A stretch of DNA of 33,046 bases from Chloroflexota bacterium (GTDB lineage: Bacteria; Chloroflexota; Anaerolineae; JAAYEA01): NCBI GenBank assembly GCA_019873665.1, contig JAIOAV010000024.1:15738-48783 (forward strand), written 5' to 3'. Numbering within the stretch: position 1 is the first letter of the stretch; the number at the start of each line of letters is the position of its first letter. Of this stretch, positions 1-9,314 are shown piece by piece. The translations under genes were made by a program, and so were the position numbers. The notes under the pieces are model-generated. The model did no database searches, was not told the DNA's origin, and saw only the letters and a program-made list of their open reading frames with translations.

Positions 1-119
1 TCAGTGTCCTGGTAGGCATGCACCATGACGCCGATCAGGGGCCGATCCACCGGCGCGCTCAGCCAGAAGGCGCGGTGGCGCTCTTCCAGCTCGTGCCACT
101 CTCTATAGCCCGTTGGCAA
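1..119 (-). CDS. N-terminus of a gene cut by the left window edge, possibly URO-D superfamily
   Basis: Only the first 39 or so codons lie in the window. The reading frame opens with a TTG codon at 119, seven bases after a perfect GGAGGT at 127-132, and stays open to the edge. An in-frame GTG at 128 is possible but would sit inside the ribosome site. The visible peptide contains the stretch RHRAFWLSAPVDRPLIGVMV. A short charged and aromatic helix followed by 'DRP' and a hydrophobic strand resembles the N-terminus of uroporphyrinogen-decarboxylase-like proteins; this is a family impression, not a proof. It lies 63 bases downstream of the sialidase-fold gene ending at 183 and reads the same way, so it is probably the next gene of the same operon. 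The product is otherwise unknown. Confidence 0.45.
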   Translation of the reverse strand, partial: MPTGYREWHELEERHRAFWLSAPVDRPLIGVMVHAYQDT

Positions 120-182
120 TCGTCTCACCTCCGCTATCGGTCATCTCGCCGCCCCCGTGATAGCTCTTGCCAGGGCAGCTCC

Positions 183-1388
183 TCACCGGACATCCGCGGC
201 GGTAACATCCATCGGAAAGTGCATGATATACACGCTGTACGCATCCTCCCAGGCGAAGCGCAGCTCGCGCGCCTCTTCGTCCAGATAGCCGTCGGGATAG
301 TTCAGGTTGCGCGCGCTGTCCGTGACCAGGTCCACCTTGATGGACCAGCTCCGCATGTCGTCGTCGCTGATCCAGAGCGACAGCGGGTTGCGCCGCCCCC
401 AGCTCTGCCCGTCCGTGCCGCTGGGATTGTGCAGCAAGAAGATGCGGCCATCCCGCGCCCGCAACAGCTTGACCTTGCTGGAGGGGTTGGGGATATCGGT
501 GCGCCGCAGCGGCGCCCACGTCTCGCCGCCGTCGCGCGACTCGCTCCGCCAGAGCCAGCCATCCTGGATCTCGCGCGTCAGCAGCGCAATTGTGCCGTCT
601 GATAACTCCACCACCTTGGGCTCGAAAAAGTGGCGCGGCGCGTCATGGCATAGGTATCCGCACAGGCGGAAGGTCGCGCCCTGATCGTCGGAAAGGATAG
701 CGCCGACGACGTAGCGGTGATTGCGGTGCGCCCAAGCGTTGGCCGTCCGGTAGATCAGCGGGTGATCGCTGCCATATGGCATCTGCACCAGCGGCGGCAC
801 GCGGTCACCCACCTGCGGCGTCATCGGCGGCGCGCCCGCCGTCGGCTCGCACCACTCGTCGCCCATCTGCTCGGCCCAACTGACCGGGATCACCCAGCGC
901 CCGCTGGAGTGCACGATCCCCTGATTCACCCAGACGTTGTGGATGCCGCCGGGGATCGAATGGGGGCCGGCCCACGTGCGGCCGCCGTCGCGGCTGATGG
1001 CGCGATAGCTGTTGAGCTGCGTCATCCATACACCCAGCTTGTACGTCTGCAAAAAGGCGTGCACCTCGCCCTCGCGCGGCACGAAAAGCTCGGTGGTAAA
1101 GAGGCCGCGATGCGTGTGCCGAAAGAGGACGCGCGGCGGCATCCAGGTGCGCCCGTCGTCATCGCTGTAGCTGACCATGGTGAAATTGCCGTCCGTCGGC
1201 TCGGAAAAGCCGCCGGTGGTCCAGGTGCACATCAGCCGCCCCGCCGCCACCCGCCGCAGGATCCCCTCGCGCGTCCAGAGGCGAATGCCGCTATCTGCCC
1301 AGGGATAGCCCTGCGGCCCCGGCCACAGCTCGTACTGCCTGGCGAGAGGGTGGATCGTCCGCGTTTTCGCGCTGGTAGCGTCGCTCAT
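183..1388 (-). CDS. Sialidase-fold (BNR/Asp-box) protein, paralogue A
   Basis: A 401-residue protein predicted to fold as a six-bladed sialidase-type beta-propeller. Asp-box motifs (S-x-D-x-G-x-T-W or variants) are visible at residues 73-82, 131-139, 231-240, 282-291 and 341-348. The pattern E256-P-K-V-V-E-L-S-D-G ... R272 matches the sialidase arrangement in which a glutamate and a triad arginine flank a blade. An N-P-L-S-L segment at 334-338 and an N-Y-P motif at 363-365 resemble the C-terminal arginine/tyrosine region of the family. No classical FRIP motif is seen, so true neuraminidase activity is unproven. There is no signal peptide, so the protein should be cytoplasmic. The start at 1388 follows GAGGAAA. 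It is the most divergent of the four tandem paralogues and is separated from the next by 20 bases. Confidence 0.82.
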   Translation of the reverse strand: MSDATSAKTRTIHPLARQYELWPGPQGYPWADSGIRLWTREGILRRVAAGRLMCTWTTGGFSEPTDGNFTMVSYSDDDGRTWMPPRVLFRHTHRGLFTTELFVPREGEVHAFLQTYKLGVWMTQLNSYRAISRDGGRTWAGPHSIPGGIHNVWVNQGIVHSSGRWVIPVSWAEQMGDEWCEPTAGAPPMTPQVGDRVPPLVQMPYGSDHPLIYRTANAWAHRNHRYVVGAILSDDQGATFRLCGYLCHDAPRHFFEPKVVELSDGTIALLTREIQDGWLWRSESRDGGETWAPLRRTDIPNPSSKVKLLRARDGRIFLLHNPSGTDGQSWGRRNPLSLWISDDDMRSWSIKVDLVTDSARNLNYPDGYLDEEARELRFAWEDAYSVYIMHFPMDVTAADVR

Positions 1389-1408
1389 CGCATCGTTTCC
1401 TCGTGCGC

Positions 1409-2686
1409 CTATGCCGGCACGACCATATCCGCCAGGAATTCAGGCGTTACCTTCTTGCCCAGCAAGAAAAACTTGCGTTCCGGATGCCAGAGCACATTGT
1501 TGCCGCCCCGCGTGGTAAAGCTCGGATAGACGCCGATATCAATCCCCTGGCGCGGGCCGATGCGCACATTGTCGTTGTCCATGAACAGCTTGGACTCGCT
1601 GAACCAGATCGGCTGCTCGGCGTTGGGCCGGTATTCGCCCAGCGCCGCATAGCAGGGCCGGCGGTTGACGCGGCTATCTTCCGGCTCGCAGCCATTGACG
1701 CGCCCGTTGTTGTTGTTGTGGAACAGGATGTAGCGCCCGTCCACCATCTGGTAGATGGGCGTGCAGCAGATGGGCGCGAGCACCGGCAGGCCGTGATCCT
1801 TGCGCAACAGCGGACGCGGGCTGCACCAGGTATAGCCGTCATCGCTGGAGAGGCTATACCAGATATAGCCCGTGATGGTGCGCATCACGCAGAACAGGCG
1901 GTCATCCGGCAGCCGCACCAGGCTCGGCTCTTGCGCCACGCTGATCAGCGGGTCGCTGTAGTGCGGCACGCGCAGCGCCTGATCGCCCCAGGCGGACCAA
2001 CTGATCTGGATGTCCTGCGGCTCTGGGTCGTCGTCAATGTTCTCGTAGCGCATGAACTCGACGACGCTTTCCGCGGCCCAACTACGCTTGTGTGGCACAC
2101 GGCGCACGGCGACGCTCAGCCACCGCGTAAAGCCGGTGAACCAGCGCCCCTGTAGGTCGCGGATCGGTTTCTGCCAGACGATCCAGTTCGAGCCGACGCG
2201 CGGGTCCCAGTGATCGTGCGGGCTGCGCTGCATCGGGATCGTCTGCGGCCGCGACCATGTCTGGCCCATGTCGTCGCTATAGACGCAATCCATGGTGCCG
2301 GTGAACTGGTCGGCGACGTCAATGGGGCCGGTGTACTGGTTATAGACGACATAGATGCGCCTCGACTTGGAGACCAACGGGAACCCCCAACTGGCGATGT
2401 TGCCATCGCCCACCCAGCGCGGCCCCACGAGGCGCTTGGGCGGAGCCCATGTAACCCCCTCGTCGTCGGAGCGGGAGAACATGATGCGGTGGTCGCCCGC
2501 GCCCTCGCAGGTGCTCTGCGTCCAGACGGCCATCAGCGAGCCATCCGGCCCGTCGAACACCAGGAAATGCTCGTTGCCCGTGTCAAAGGTCGAGCCATCA
2601 ATGCTCTTGGGCTTATAGACGACGTAATCCGGTTTGCTGCGCGCCATCTCGCGCTGCAGGATCGCCTCCACGTCGTTTTCCGTCAT
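1409..2686 (-). CDS. Sialidase-fold (BNR/Asp-box) protein, paralogue B
   Basis: A 425-residue cytoplasmic protein related along its whole length to the next two genes upstream. The start is ATG at 2686 behind AAAGGAGAG; the open frame continues upstream to 2782, but those codons overlap the end of the neighbouring gene and look non-coding. Asp boxes occur at residues 71-80, 136-144 and 279-287. The conserved block E253-P-S-L-V-R-L-P ... R269-T matches the glutamate/arginine pair of sialidase-fold enzymes. The segment F-H-N-N-N-N-G at 322-328 is shared in shorter form by the paralogues and may line the active site (inference). There is no signal peptide or membrane segment. The likely role is hydrolysis or another modification of an imported glycan fragment; the substrate is unknown. 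Confidence 0.82.
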   Translation of the reverse strand: MTENDVEAILQREMARSKPDYVVYKPKSIDGSTFDTGNEHFLVFDGPDGSLMAVWTQSTCEGAGDHRIMFSRSDDEGVTWAPPKRLVGPRWVGDGNIASWGFPLVSKSRRIYVVYNQYTGPIDVADQFTGTMDCVYSDDMGQTWSRPQTIPMQRSPHDHWDPRVGSNWIVWQKPIRDLQGRWFTGFTRWLSVAVRRVPHKRSWAAESVVEFMRYENIDDDPEPQDIQISWSAWGDQALRVPHYSDPLISVAQEPSLVRLPDDRLFCVMRTITGYIWYSLSSDDGYTWCSPRPLLRKDHGLPVLAPICCTPIYQMVDGRYILFHNNNNGRVNGCEPEDSRVNRRPCYAALGEYRPNAEQPIWFSESKLFMDNDNVRIGPRQGIDIGVYPSFTTRGGNNVLWHPERKFFLLGKKVTPEFLADMVVPA

Positions 2687-2712
2687 CTCTCTCCTTTCAG
2701 GCAGTGGTGCGC

Positions 2713-4023
2713 TCATCCGCGCCGGGGCACGACTAGGTCGGATAGGAATTCGTCGGTGATCTTTTTGCCGACGAGGTAGCACTTGCGATCCGGGTGCCAG
2801 AGCACGTTGTTGCCGCCGCGCGCGGTAAAGCTGCTATAGACTCCGATGTCGGTGCATTGTCGCCGCTCCGGCGTGGACTTTTCGCCGTCCGGGCCGCGGC
2901 CATCGCTGGTCATCAACTCCTTCGACTCGCTGAACCAGATCGGCTGGTCGGCGCCGGGGCGAAACTCGCCCAGCGCGACATATGCCGGGTAACGTGGGCC
3001 GTAGGTCGCCTCTGGCCGCGCTGTGATGTCGCCGCGGTTGTTGTGGTGTATCAGCACGTACCGCCCGTCGGCGAGCTGATAGATGGGGTCGCAACTGACC
3101 GGCTGCAAGATCGGCTGCCCATAGTCGCGCCGCAGCAGAGGGCGCGGGCTGGGCCACGTCTCGCCATCGTCATCCGACACACTGTACCAGATCATGCCGC
3201 TGTTGGTGCGCATGACGCAAAAGAGCCGCTTGTCTGGCAGGCGCACCAGGCTTGGCTCCTGCGCCACGCTCAGCAGCGGATCGCGATAGTAGGGCACGCG
3301 CAGTGCCCTGTCGCCCCATGCCGAGAAGCGCACGCGCAGCTCGCGCGGCGGCACGTTGTCGTCAATGTTCGTAAAGCGCATGAACTCGACCACCGACTCG
3401 ATCTGCGTCCACGTCTCCACCTGCTTGTAGTGCGCCACTGCCTTGTTCAGCCAGTGCGAATAGCCGACAAAGTAGCCGCCCTGCAGGTCGCGCAGCGGCG
3501 TCTGCCAGACGATCCACTCCGGCGGGATCACACCCTCCGGGTCGTCGTATGGGCTGCGCGGCAGCGGGATGTCCTGCGGTGCGGACCAGGTCTGGCCGTT
3601 GTCATCGCTGTAGATGCCGGACATGGTGCCGGTGTGGAACTTGACCCAGCCGGCGATGCCGTGATGCTGGTTGTACACCACATAGATGCGCCCCGATTTG
3701 GATACCATCGGGAACGCCCAGCTCGCCATCTGCGTCGGGTCACTGGGATCCTTCGGGCCGGCGATAAGCTTGGCCTCGCTCCACGTTACGCCTTCGTCGG
3801 TGGAACGCGAGAACATGATGTGATTGATGTTCCCCTTACCCCGCTCGGCCCACGCCTGGGTCCATATCGCCATCAGCGAGCCATCGGGGCCGTCGAACAC
3901 CAAAAAGTGCTCATTGTGCGAGTCGTAGGTGGACCCATCCAGGCTACGCGGCTTGTAGCAGATATAGTCGGGCTGACTGCGCATCACCTCGCGGTTGATG
4001 ATCGTTTGTATATCGTCCGGCAT
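2713..4023 (-). CDS. Sialidase-fold (BNR/Asp-box) protein, paralogue C
   Basis: A 436-residue protein, the closest paralogue of B: both begin with M-x-x-(N/D)-D-(V/I) and share H-F-L-V-F-D-G-P-D-G-S near residue 40 and W-I-V-W-Q near residue 170. The start is ATG at 4023 after GGAGAGGAAAG; the frame is open further upstream to 4353, but that part overlaps gene D and is not supported. Asp boxes lie at residues 72-81, 138-146 and 281-290, and the E256/R272 pair occupies the same position as in the other paralogues. It lacks a signal peptide. It is separated from B by 26 bases and from D by 44 bases, so co-transcription is likely. Exact function and substrate cannot be read from sequence. Confidence 0.82.
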   Translation of the reverse strand: MPDDIQTIINREVMRSQPDYICYKPRSLDGSTYDSHNEHFLVFDGPDGSLMAIWTQAWAERGKGNINHIMFSRSTDEGVTWSEAKLIAGPKDPSDPTQMASWAFPMVSKSGRIYVVYNQHHGIAGWVKFHTGTMSGIYSDDNGQTWSAPQDIPLPRSPYDDPEGVIPPEWIVWQTPLRDLQGGYFVGYSHWLNKAVAHYKQVETWTQIESVVEFMRFTNIDDNVPPRELRVRFSAWGDRALRVPYYRDPLLSVAQEPSLVRLPDKRLFCVMRTNSGMIWYSVSDDDGETWPSPRPLLRRDYGQPILQPVSCDPIYQLADGRYVLIHHNNRGDITARPEATYGPRYPAYVALGEFRPGADQPIWFSESKELMTSDGRGPDGEKSTPERRQCTDIGVYSSFTARGGNNVLWHPDRKCYLVGKKITDEFLSDLVVPRRG

Positions 4024-4067
4024 GTCTTTCCTCTCCTGTCCATGGGGATCGGCGCGCTGCCCCCCGG

Positions 4068-5357
4068 CTATGGCTGGGGCACGGTGAGCGGCGCCAGCAT
4101 CTCGTCGGTGATGTACTTGCCAAAGAGAAAGTACTTGCGGTCTGGATACCAGAGCACGCGCTGGCCGTTGTGTTCCGTCAGGCTGGTGTAGGTGGCGATC
4201 TCCGCCGTGTTCTTGGGGCCGATCGGGATGCCCGCCGTGTCCATGATCTGCAGCGGCGCGCTGAACCACACCGGTTGGTGCGCGCCCGGGCGGAACTCGC
4301 CGACGCTGATGAACGCCGGGCGCCGGACAAAGTTGGCGTAATTCGTCACCCACGTCTTTTCCGCCTGGTCAAAGGGGCCCAGCCGGCCGGCGTTGTTGTG
4401 GTAGAGCAGCAGATAGCGCCCGTCCTGCAGCGGATAGATGGGGCAGGAGGCGAGCGGCTGCTTGACCGGTTCGCCGCCATCCCGGTAGCGGAGCACCTCG
4501 GCGGGCCGCCAGTGCGCGCCGCCGTCATCCGAGACGGAGTACCAGATATAGCCGCTGAGGGTGCGCATGGTGCAAAAGATGCGGCCATCCGGCAGGTTGG
4601 CGATGCTCGGCTCCTCGCACTTGGAAGCGCCCGGATACGAGGCAAAGGGGACGGTAACGCCCTCATCAGCCAGCGGCAGCCACGTGATCCTCAGGTCTGC
4701 CGGATCGGGGCCATCGTCAATGTTGTCGAAGCGCATGAACTTGCAGCGCCCCTCCTGCTCCCACCAGCCGACCGGCTGGAAGGCGCAGGCCGCGATGTCG
4801 GTCGTCAGCGTATAGCCGACCAGCCACCGCCCCTGCGGGTCGCGGCTCGGCTTCTGCCAGACGATCCAGTTCGGCCCGATCTGCGGGTCGGGGTGATCCC
4901 AACGGGTGCGCGGCAGGATGATGTCCGCTCCCTCCACCCAGGTGTGCCCGTCGTCGTCCGAGTAGAAGCAGCCCATCGGGTTCCCCTTGCGGCCGGAGGG
5001 GTGCGGCACGTCGCGCTTGAAGAAGCAGTAGATCCGCCCCTGGCGCGAGACGATGGGGAACGCCCAACTGGCCTGCGGCTCGTCGCTGCCCGGGCGCGTG
5101 CCCACGATCCACTGCGGCTCGGACCAGCTCACGCCGTCGGCGCTGCGCGCCAGCACGATGTGATTGTCGCCGTACGCCTCCACCGAGCTTTGCGTCCAGA
5201 TGGCGAGCAGATCGCCGGACGGCGCCTCGAACACCAGAAAGTGCTCGTTATCCTCGTCGTTTTGCGGCTTGCCCTTGGGGATATACACCACGATGTCGGG
5301 GTTGCTGCGGCGAAACTCCACTGCCGGGTCGCCGCGCGCCGGGACGTAAATGACCAT
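4068..5357 (-). CDS. Sialidase-fold (BNR/Asp-box) protein, paralogue D
   Basis: A 429-residue cytoplasmic propeller protein. The start chosen is ATG at 5357, seven bases after GAGGAGG; the longer open frame to 5417 runs into the upstream gene and lacks a ribosome site. Asp boxes are at 71-78 (one residue shorter than in B and C), 132-140 and 274-283 (where the usual Thr is replaced by His). The E249-P ... R265-T block and the H-N-N near residue 328 are kept. It is clearly homologous to B and C but more diverged, so the tandem array seems to have arisen by successive duplication rather than a single recent event. Its stop lies 44 bases before the ATG of C, and its start is 10 bases past the stop of the URO-D-fold gene. 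Confidence 0.82.
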   Translation of the reverse strand: MVIYVPARGDPAVEFRRSNPDIVVYIPKGKPQNDEDNEHFLVFEAPSGDLLAIWTQSSVEAYGDNHIVLARSADGVSWSEPQWIVGTRPGSDEPQASWAFPIVSRQGRIYCFFKRDVPHPSGRKGNPMGCFYSDDDGHTWVEGADIILPRTRWDHPDPQIGPNWIVWQKPSRDPQGRWLVGYTLTTDIAACAFQPVGWWEQEGRCKFMRFDNIDDGPDPADLRITWLPLADEGVTVPFASYPGASKCEEPSIANLPDGRIFCTMRTLSGYIWYSVSDDGGAHWRPAEVLRYRDGGEPVKQPLASCPIYPLQDGRYLLLYHNNAGRLGPFDQAEKTWVTNYANFVRRPAFISVGEFRPGAHQPVWFSAPLQIMDTAGIPIGPKNTAEIATYTSLTEHNGQRVLWYPDRKYFLFGKYITDEMLAPLTVPQP

Positions 5358-5367
5358 GTTTGCCTCC

Positions 5368-6351
5368 TCAGGCGTACACCAGCAGCTCGTTATAGGCTTG
5401 CTCGAACGCCTCCGCATTGCCGGGCGGCGGGTTGCCGCCGCCGCGATACATCATGATCCCCGGATACTCTTCGTGCAGCCGGCGCAGCTTTTCCACCTCG
5501 CGGCGGATGTCATCCGGCGTGCCAAAGTCCACCGCACGGTTGTCGGTCTTGACCATATAGAGCTTGTCCTTGCCGCCGCGGCGCATCACCTCCGCCGGGT
5601 CCATCGAGGAGCTTTCCACATACACCCCGTCCGTGCCGGTCGCCAGCACATCGTCCATGATCGGCAGATAGTTGCCATCAGAGACATAGAGCACCTTCTT
5701 GCCCTGCACGTGGATCGCGTCGTAGATCGCCTTGTGCCAGGGGAACACATAGTCGCGATACCACTGCGGCCGCATGAAAGGGCCGCGCGTGCCGGCGATG
5801 TCGTCGTGGATGACGATGAACTCGACGCCGGGCGTTTGCGCCCAGCCCTGCGCCACCGCCAGCGATGCCGCACCAAAGCGATCCATCAACTTGCCCAGCC
5901 TGGCCGCATCCACCGCGCACGCCAGAAGGAACGGCTCCCAGCCAAAGACCAGCACACAGCGCGTTACCAGCGTGCCATAGTGCCACGGGGCGGGGTAGAA
6001 AGAGTTCGCCTTGGCGGCATAGAGCTGCGCCATCTCGCCCAGCATCGCCGGGCCGACCTCCTCCACCTCAAAGGCCATAGGGTCTTCGTTCAGGACATCC
6101 ACGTCCGTCTTGTACTTTTCCTCGTCCCCCACGGCCCAGACCCCGCCATCGCGCGTGTAGCGCTTTTTGCCGTCGCGCGAGACCACCACTTCGCCGTTCA
6201 TGGCGACGAATTCCGGCTCTCCCAGGTGATAGACCTCCTTGCGGTACTCGATAAAGCCGAGGTCGCGGCCCACAAAGGGGAGCCGATCTGGCCGCTCCAG
6301 CCGCAGCATCTGCCGCACGCGGGCGTATTTCCTGGCAAGATCATCGTTCAT
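5368..6351 (-). CDS. Uroporphyrinogen decarboxylase-fold protein (URO-D family, non-haem role likely)
   Basis: A 327-residue protein with the layout of the URO-D/corrinoid methyltransferase fold. It has an N-terminal 'R-x-x-R-L-P-F-V-G-R-D' segment (a substrate-arginine region in true URO-D), a central W-E-P-F block near residue 140, I-H-D-D-I-A near 173-178, and a C-terminal G-x-D-G-V-Y-V-E strand near 243-250. True HemE enzymes take part in haem synthesis. The catabolic neighbourhood and absence of haem genes suggest instead one of the many URO-D paralogues found in sugar or methyl-transfer loci; this is inference. No corrinoid-binding domain or partner is visible. The start at 6351 follows AAGGAGCG. 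It sits in the middle of the minus-strand operon, 17 bases after the truncated oxidoreductase and 10 bases before sialidase-fold gene D. Confidence 0.7.
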   Translation of the reverse strand: MNDDLARKYARVRQMLRLERPDRLPFVGRDLGFIEYRKEVYHLGEPEFVAMNGEVVVSRDGKKRYTRDGGVWAVGDEEKYKTDVDVLNEDPMAFEVEEVGPAMLGEMAQLYAAKANSFYPAPWHYGTLVTRCVLVFGWEPFLLACAVDAARLGKLMDRFGAASLAVAQGWAQTPGVEFIVIHDDIAGTRGPFMRPQWYRDYVFPWHKAIYDAIHVQGKKVLYVSDGNYLPIMDDVLATGTDGVYVESSSMDPAEVMRRGGKDKLYMVKTDNRAVDFGTPDDIRREVEKLRRLHEEYPGIMMYRGGGNPPPGNAEAFEQAYNELLVYA

Positions 6352-6368
6352 GTTCGCTCCTTGAGAGT

Positions 6369-6836
6369 TTAGGCTGACGCGCCCACCTGGCGCACGGCGA
6401 CGAACTGACCGCTGGCCGCGGACTCGCGCGCCGCAAGACAGGCATAGACGCTCCGGATGCCGGTCTCGATAGGCGTGCGGGAGCGCGCCGTGCCGCGAAT
6501 CACCCCGATAAAGTCGTGGCCCAGCTCCATATCGCCACCAAAGTGGCTGGCTCTCTCGCCGGCGCGCTCCACCGCGCTAAAGGGTGCATGATGCCGCACG
6601 CGGCGCAGCTCATTGGTGTACCAGTCAAAGCTGACCGTGCCCAGATAGCCGCTGACGGTAGCGCCACGGCTGGCGGCGTCGCGCCGCGCGTAAAAGACCT
6701 GCGTGTAGATGCCGTGCGCGCCGCTGGCAAACTCCAACAACGCGCTGGAGCAATCCTCGTTCCAGCCGGTCGCGGCCGAGCCGCGCCACATTGCGCCCGA
6801 CTGTCGCGGAAAAGAGGAGTAACCTACCCCCCGTTG
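6369..6836 (-). pseudogene. C-terminal remnant of a Gfo/Idh/MocA-family oxidoreductase
   Basis: The open frame encodes about 155 residues counted from the in-frame stop at 6837-6839; the first ATG is at 6791. Family-like sequence (G-Y-S-S-F-P-R-Q-S-G) already precedes that ATG, which argues against it being a genuine start. Visible features belong to the C-terminal alpha/beta domain of Gfo/Idh/MocA dehydrogenases: W-N-E-D-C-S-S-A-L-L-E-F, then G-I-Y-T-Q-V-F-Y-A-R-R-D, and the G-Y-L-G-T-V-S-F-D strand. The NAD(P)-binding Rossmann half, normally about 120-150 residues with a G-x-G-x-x-G motif, is absent. The 5' end overlaps the last codons of the upstream small membrane protein, as expected if a deletion removed the first half of the gene. 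It could still be translated as a short protein, but without a cofactor domain it should not be an active dehydrogenase. Confidence 0.65.
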
Positions 6837-7243
6837 TCAGTTAGGTCCAACAGGGCCTGCCACTCCTCTCTGGCCCACGATTCGCGCTGCTCTTGCAGCG
6901 TGCGCAGCAACAGGCGTCTGGTATCCGGATTGTCGGTGAATCCCTCTTTGTCAAAGAACTTGATAACTGAGGCGATGTTGCGGTCAAAGTGCTGCTTGGC
7001 CTGCTCGCCCAGGCGGGCGAGCTGCGCCTCGCTCGCGCCCTGACGGCGCGCTTCGCGGATGCGTTTCTCATACGGGGCGCGCCATGCCACCGGCACGCGC
7101 TTCTGGTTGGCGATATAGTCCGCCGCGGAAAACGAGTTGTCAACGCTCCGCCTGATCTGGTAGGCAGCCCAGCGATTGACGATGCGCACCAGGAGCAGCA
7201 CCACCCCCAGCCAGATTCCCGCCGCGATGATCACGGTGGACAT
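6824..7243 (-). CDS. Small single-pass membrane protein, paralogue of the gene at 18258-18644
   Basis: A 139-residue protein of unknown function. Residues 4-22 form one hydrophobic helix; the remainder is a soluble, charged, mostly helical tail. It is homologous to the 128-residue protein at 18258-18644: both have the helix at the N-terminus, W-R-x-x-Y near residue 54, and R-E-x-W near residue 121. The spacing between the two conserved tryptophans is 69 residues in both. Its ATG follows immediately after the TAG of the oppF-like gene with no intervening base, so translation is almost certainly coupled to the ABC transporter. The 3' end overlaps the oxidoreductase remnant. No family name could be assigned. 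A role linked to the transporter or its membrane environment is only inferred from position. Confidence 0.72.
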   Translation of the reverse strand: MSTVIIAAGIWLGVVLLLVRIVNRWAAYQIRRSVDNSFSAADYIANQKRVPVAWRAPYEKRIREARRQGASEAQLARLGEQAKQHFDRNIASVIKFFDKEGFTDNPDTRRLLLRTLQEQRESWAREEWQALLDLTDNGG

Positions 7244-8272
<1,029 letters not shown>

Positions 8273-8298
8273 AGGGCGTACTCCCTCGAAATATCACG

Positions 8299-9306
8299 CT
8301 AGGCCGCCTGTGGCTGCGCATAGTGTACACAGCGCACCAGGTGGCCTGGTTCGGTTTCGACGAGATCGGGCACTCCCGCGTCGCACAGCTCCGGCACACG
8401 GCGGATGCAGCGGTTAGCAAACGGGCAGCGGTTGGGGAGGTTGATGGGCACGGGCACGGTGCCGCGAATGACCTCCAGCCGCGTGCCAGAGGTGCTTTTA
8501 CCGCTGGGGATGGAACGCAGCAGCGCCTGCGTATAGGGGTGCTTGGCGGCGTGGAACACCTGGCGAGTGGTGCCGAACTCGACGACTTTGCCCAGGTACA
8601 TCACGGCAACCTCGTCCGCCATATTCGCGATGACACCCAGGTTGTGGGTGATGAACATGATGGACATGCCCATTTCTGCCTGCAGGCTCTTCATCAGGCG
8701 CAGGATCTGCGCCTGGATGGTCACGTCCAGCGCGGTGGTCGGCTCGTCGGCGATTAGCAGGAGCGGGCGGAGTGCCAGCGCCATGGCGATCATGGCGCGC
8801 TGCCGCATGCCGCCGGAAAGTTGGTGCGGATACTCGTCCACGCGCCGCTCCGGCATGGCGATGCGCACACGACGCAATAGGTCAATCGCCATGCGCCGGG
8901 CCTGTTCTTTCGGCACGGTCTCGTGCACCAGGATCGCCTCCATGATCTGCTGACCGATGGTGTGCACCGGCGAGAACGCGGTCATCGGCTCCTGGAAGAT
9001 CATCGAGATCTCGCGGCCCCGGATGTCGCGCATCTCTTCACTGGAGGGGGAAAGCTTCGCCAGGTCAACTGTGTCGCCATCACGGTGGAACAGGATCTGG
9101 CCTCCCACGATGTTCGGCGTGGGCAGGATGCGCAGGATGGAATGCGCGGTAACGCTCTTGCCGCATCCCGACTCGCCCACGACGCCCAGCGTGTGGTTGC
9201 GGTAGATATTCAGCGACACCCCGTCCACCGCTTTGACGAGGCCGTCCTCAGTGGGAAAGTAGGCATACAGGTCTTTGATCTCCAGAAGCAGCTCTTTGTC
9301 TGGCAT
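8299..9306 (-). CDS. Peptide-class ABC transporter ATP-binding protein (OppD/DppD-like)
   Basis: A 335-residue partner ATPase forming the presumed heterodimer with the OppF-like protein. Walker A GESGCGKS is at residues 44-51, the signature LSGGMRQR at 163-170, and Walker B LLIADEP at 183-189. The C-terminal domain ends with a cysteine-rich segment (R-C-P-F-A-N-R-C ... C ... C) as in the OppF-like partner. The order binding protein, permease, permease, OppD, OppF is canonical. The start at 9306 has a weak GGGGG ribosome site, and the gene begins 8 bases past the stop of the permease gene, consistent with translational coupling. Confidence 0.93.
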   Translation of the reverse strand: MPDKELLLEIKDLYAYFPTEDGLVKAVDGVSLNIYRNHTLGVVGESGCGKSVTAHSILRILPTPNIVGGQILFHRDGDTVDLAKLSPSSEEMRDIRGREISMIFQEPMTAFSPVHTIGQQIMEAILVHETVPKEQARRMAIDLLRRVRIAMPERRVDEYPHQLSGGMRQRAMIAMALALRPLLLIADEPTTALDVTIQAQILRLMKSLQAEMGMSIMFITHNLGVIANMADEVAVMYLGKVVEFGTTRQVFHAAKHPYTQALLRSIPSGKSTSGTRLEVIRGTVPVPINLPNRCPFANRCIRRVPELCDAGVPDLVETEPGHLVRCVHYAQPQAA

Positions 9307-9314
9307 GAGACCCC

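Noticed and set aside
2794-5456. Long plus-strand open frames (about 430-465 codons) opposite the sialidase-fold genes
   Set aside because: Their translations are rich in Arg, Val, His and Ala typical of antisense frames in GC-rich DNA; the minus strand shows repeated Asp boxes.
5368-6351. True HemE uroporphyrinogen decarboxylase
   Set aside because: No other haem genes nearby and the sequence departs from HemE outside the fold-defining segments; kept only as a URO-D-fold protein.
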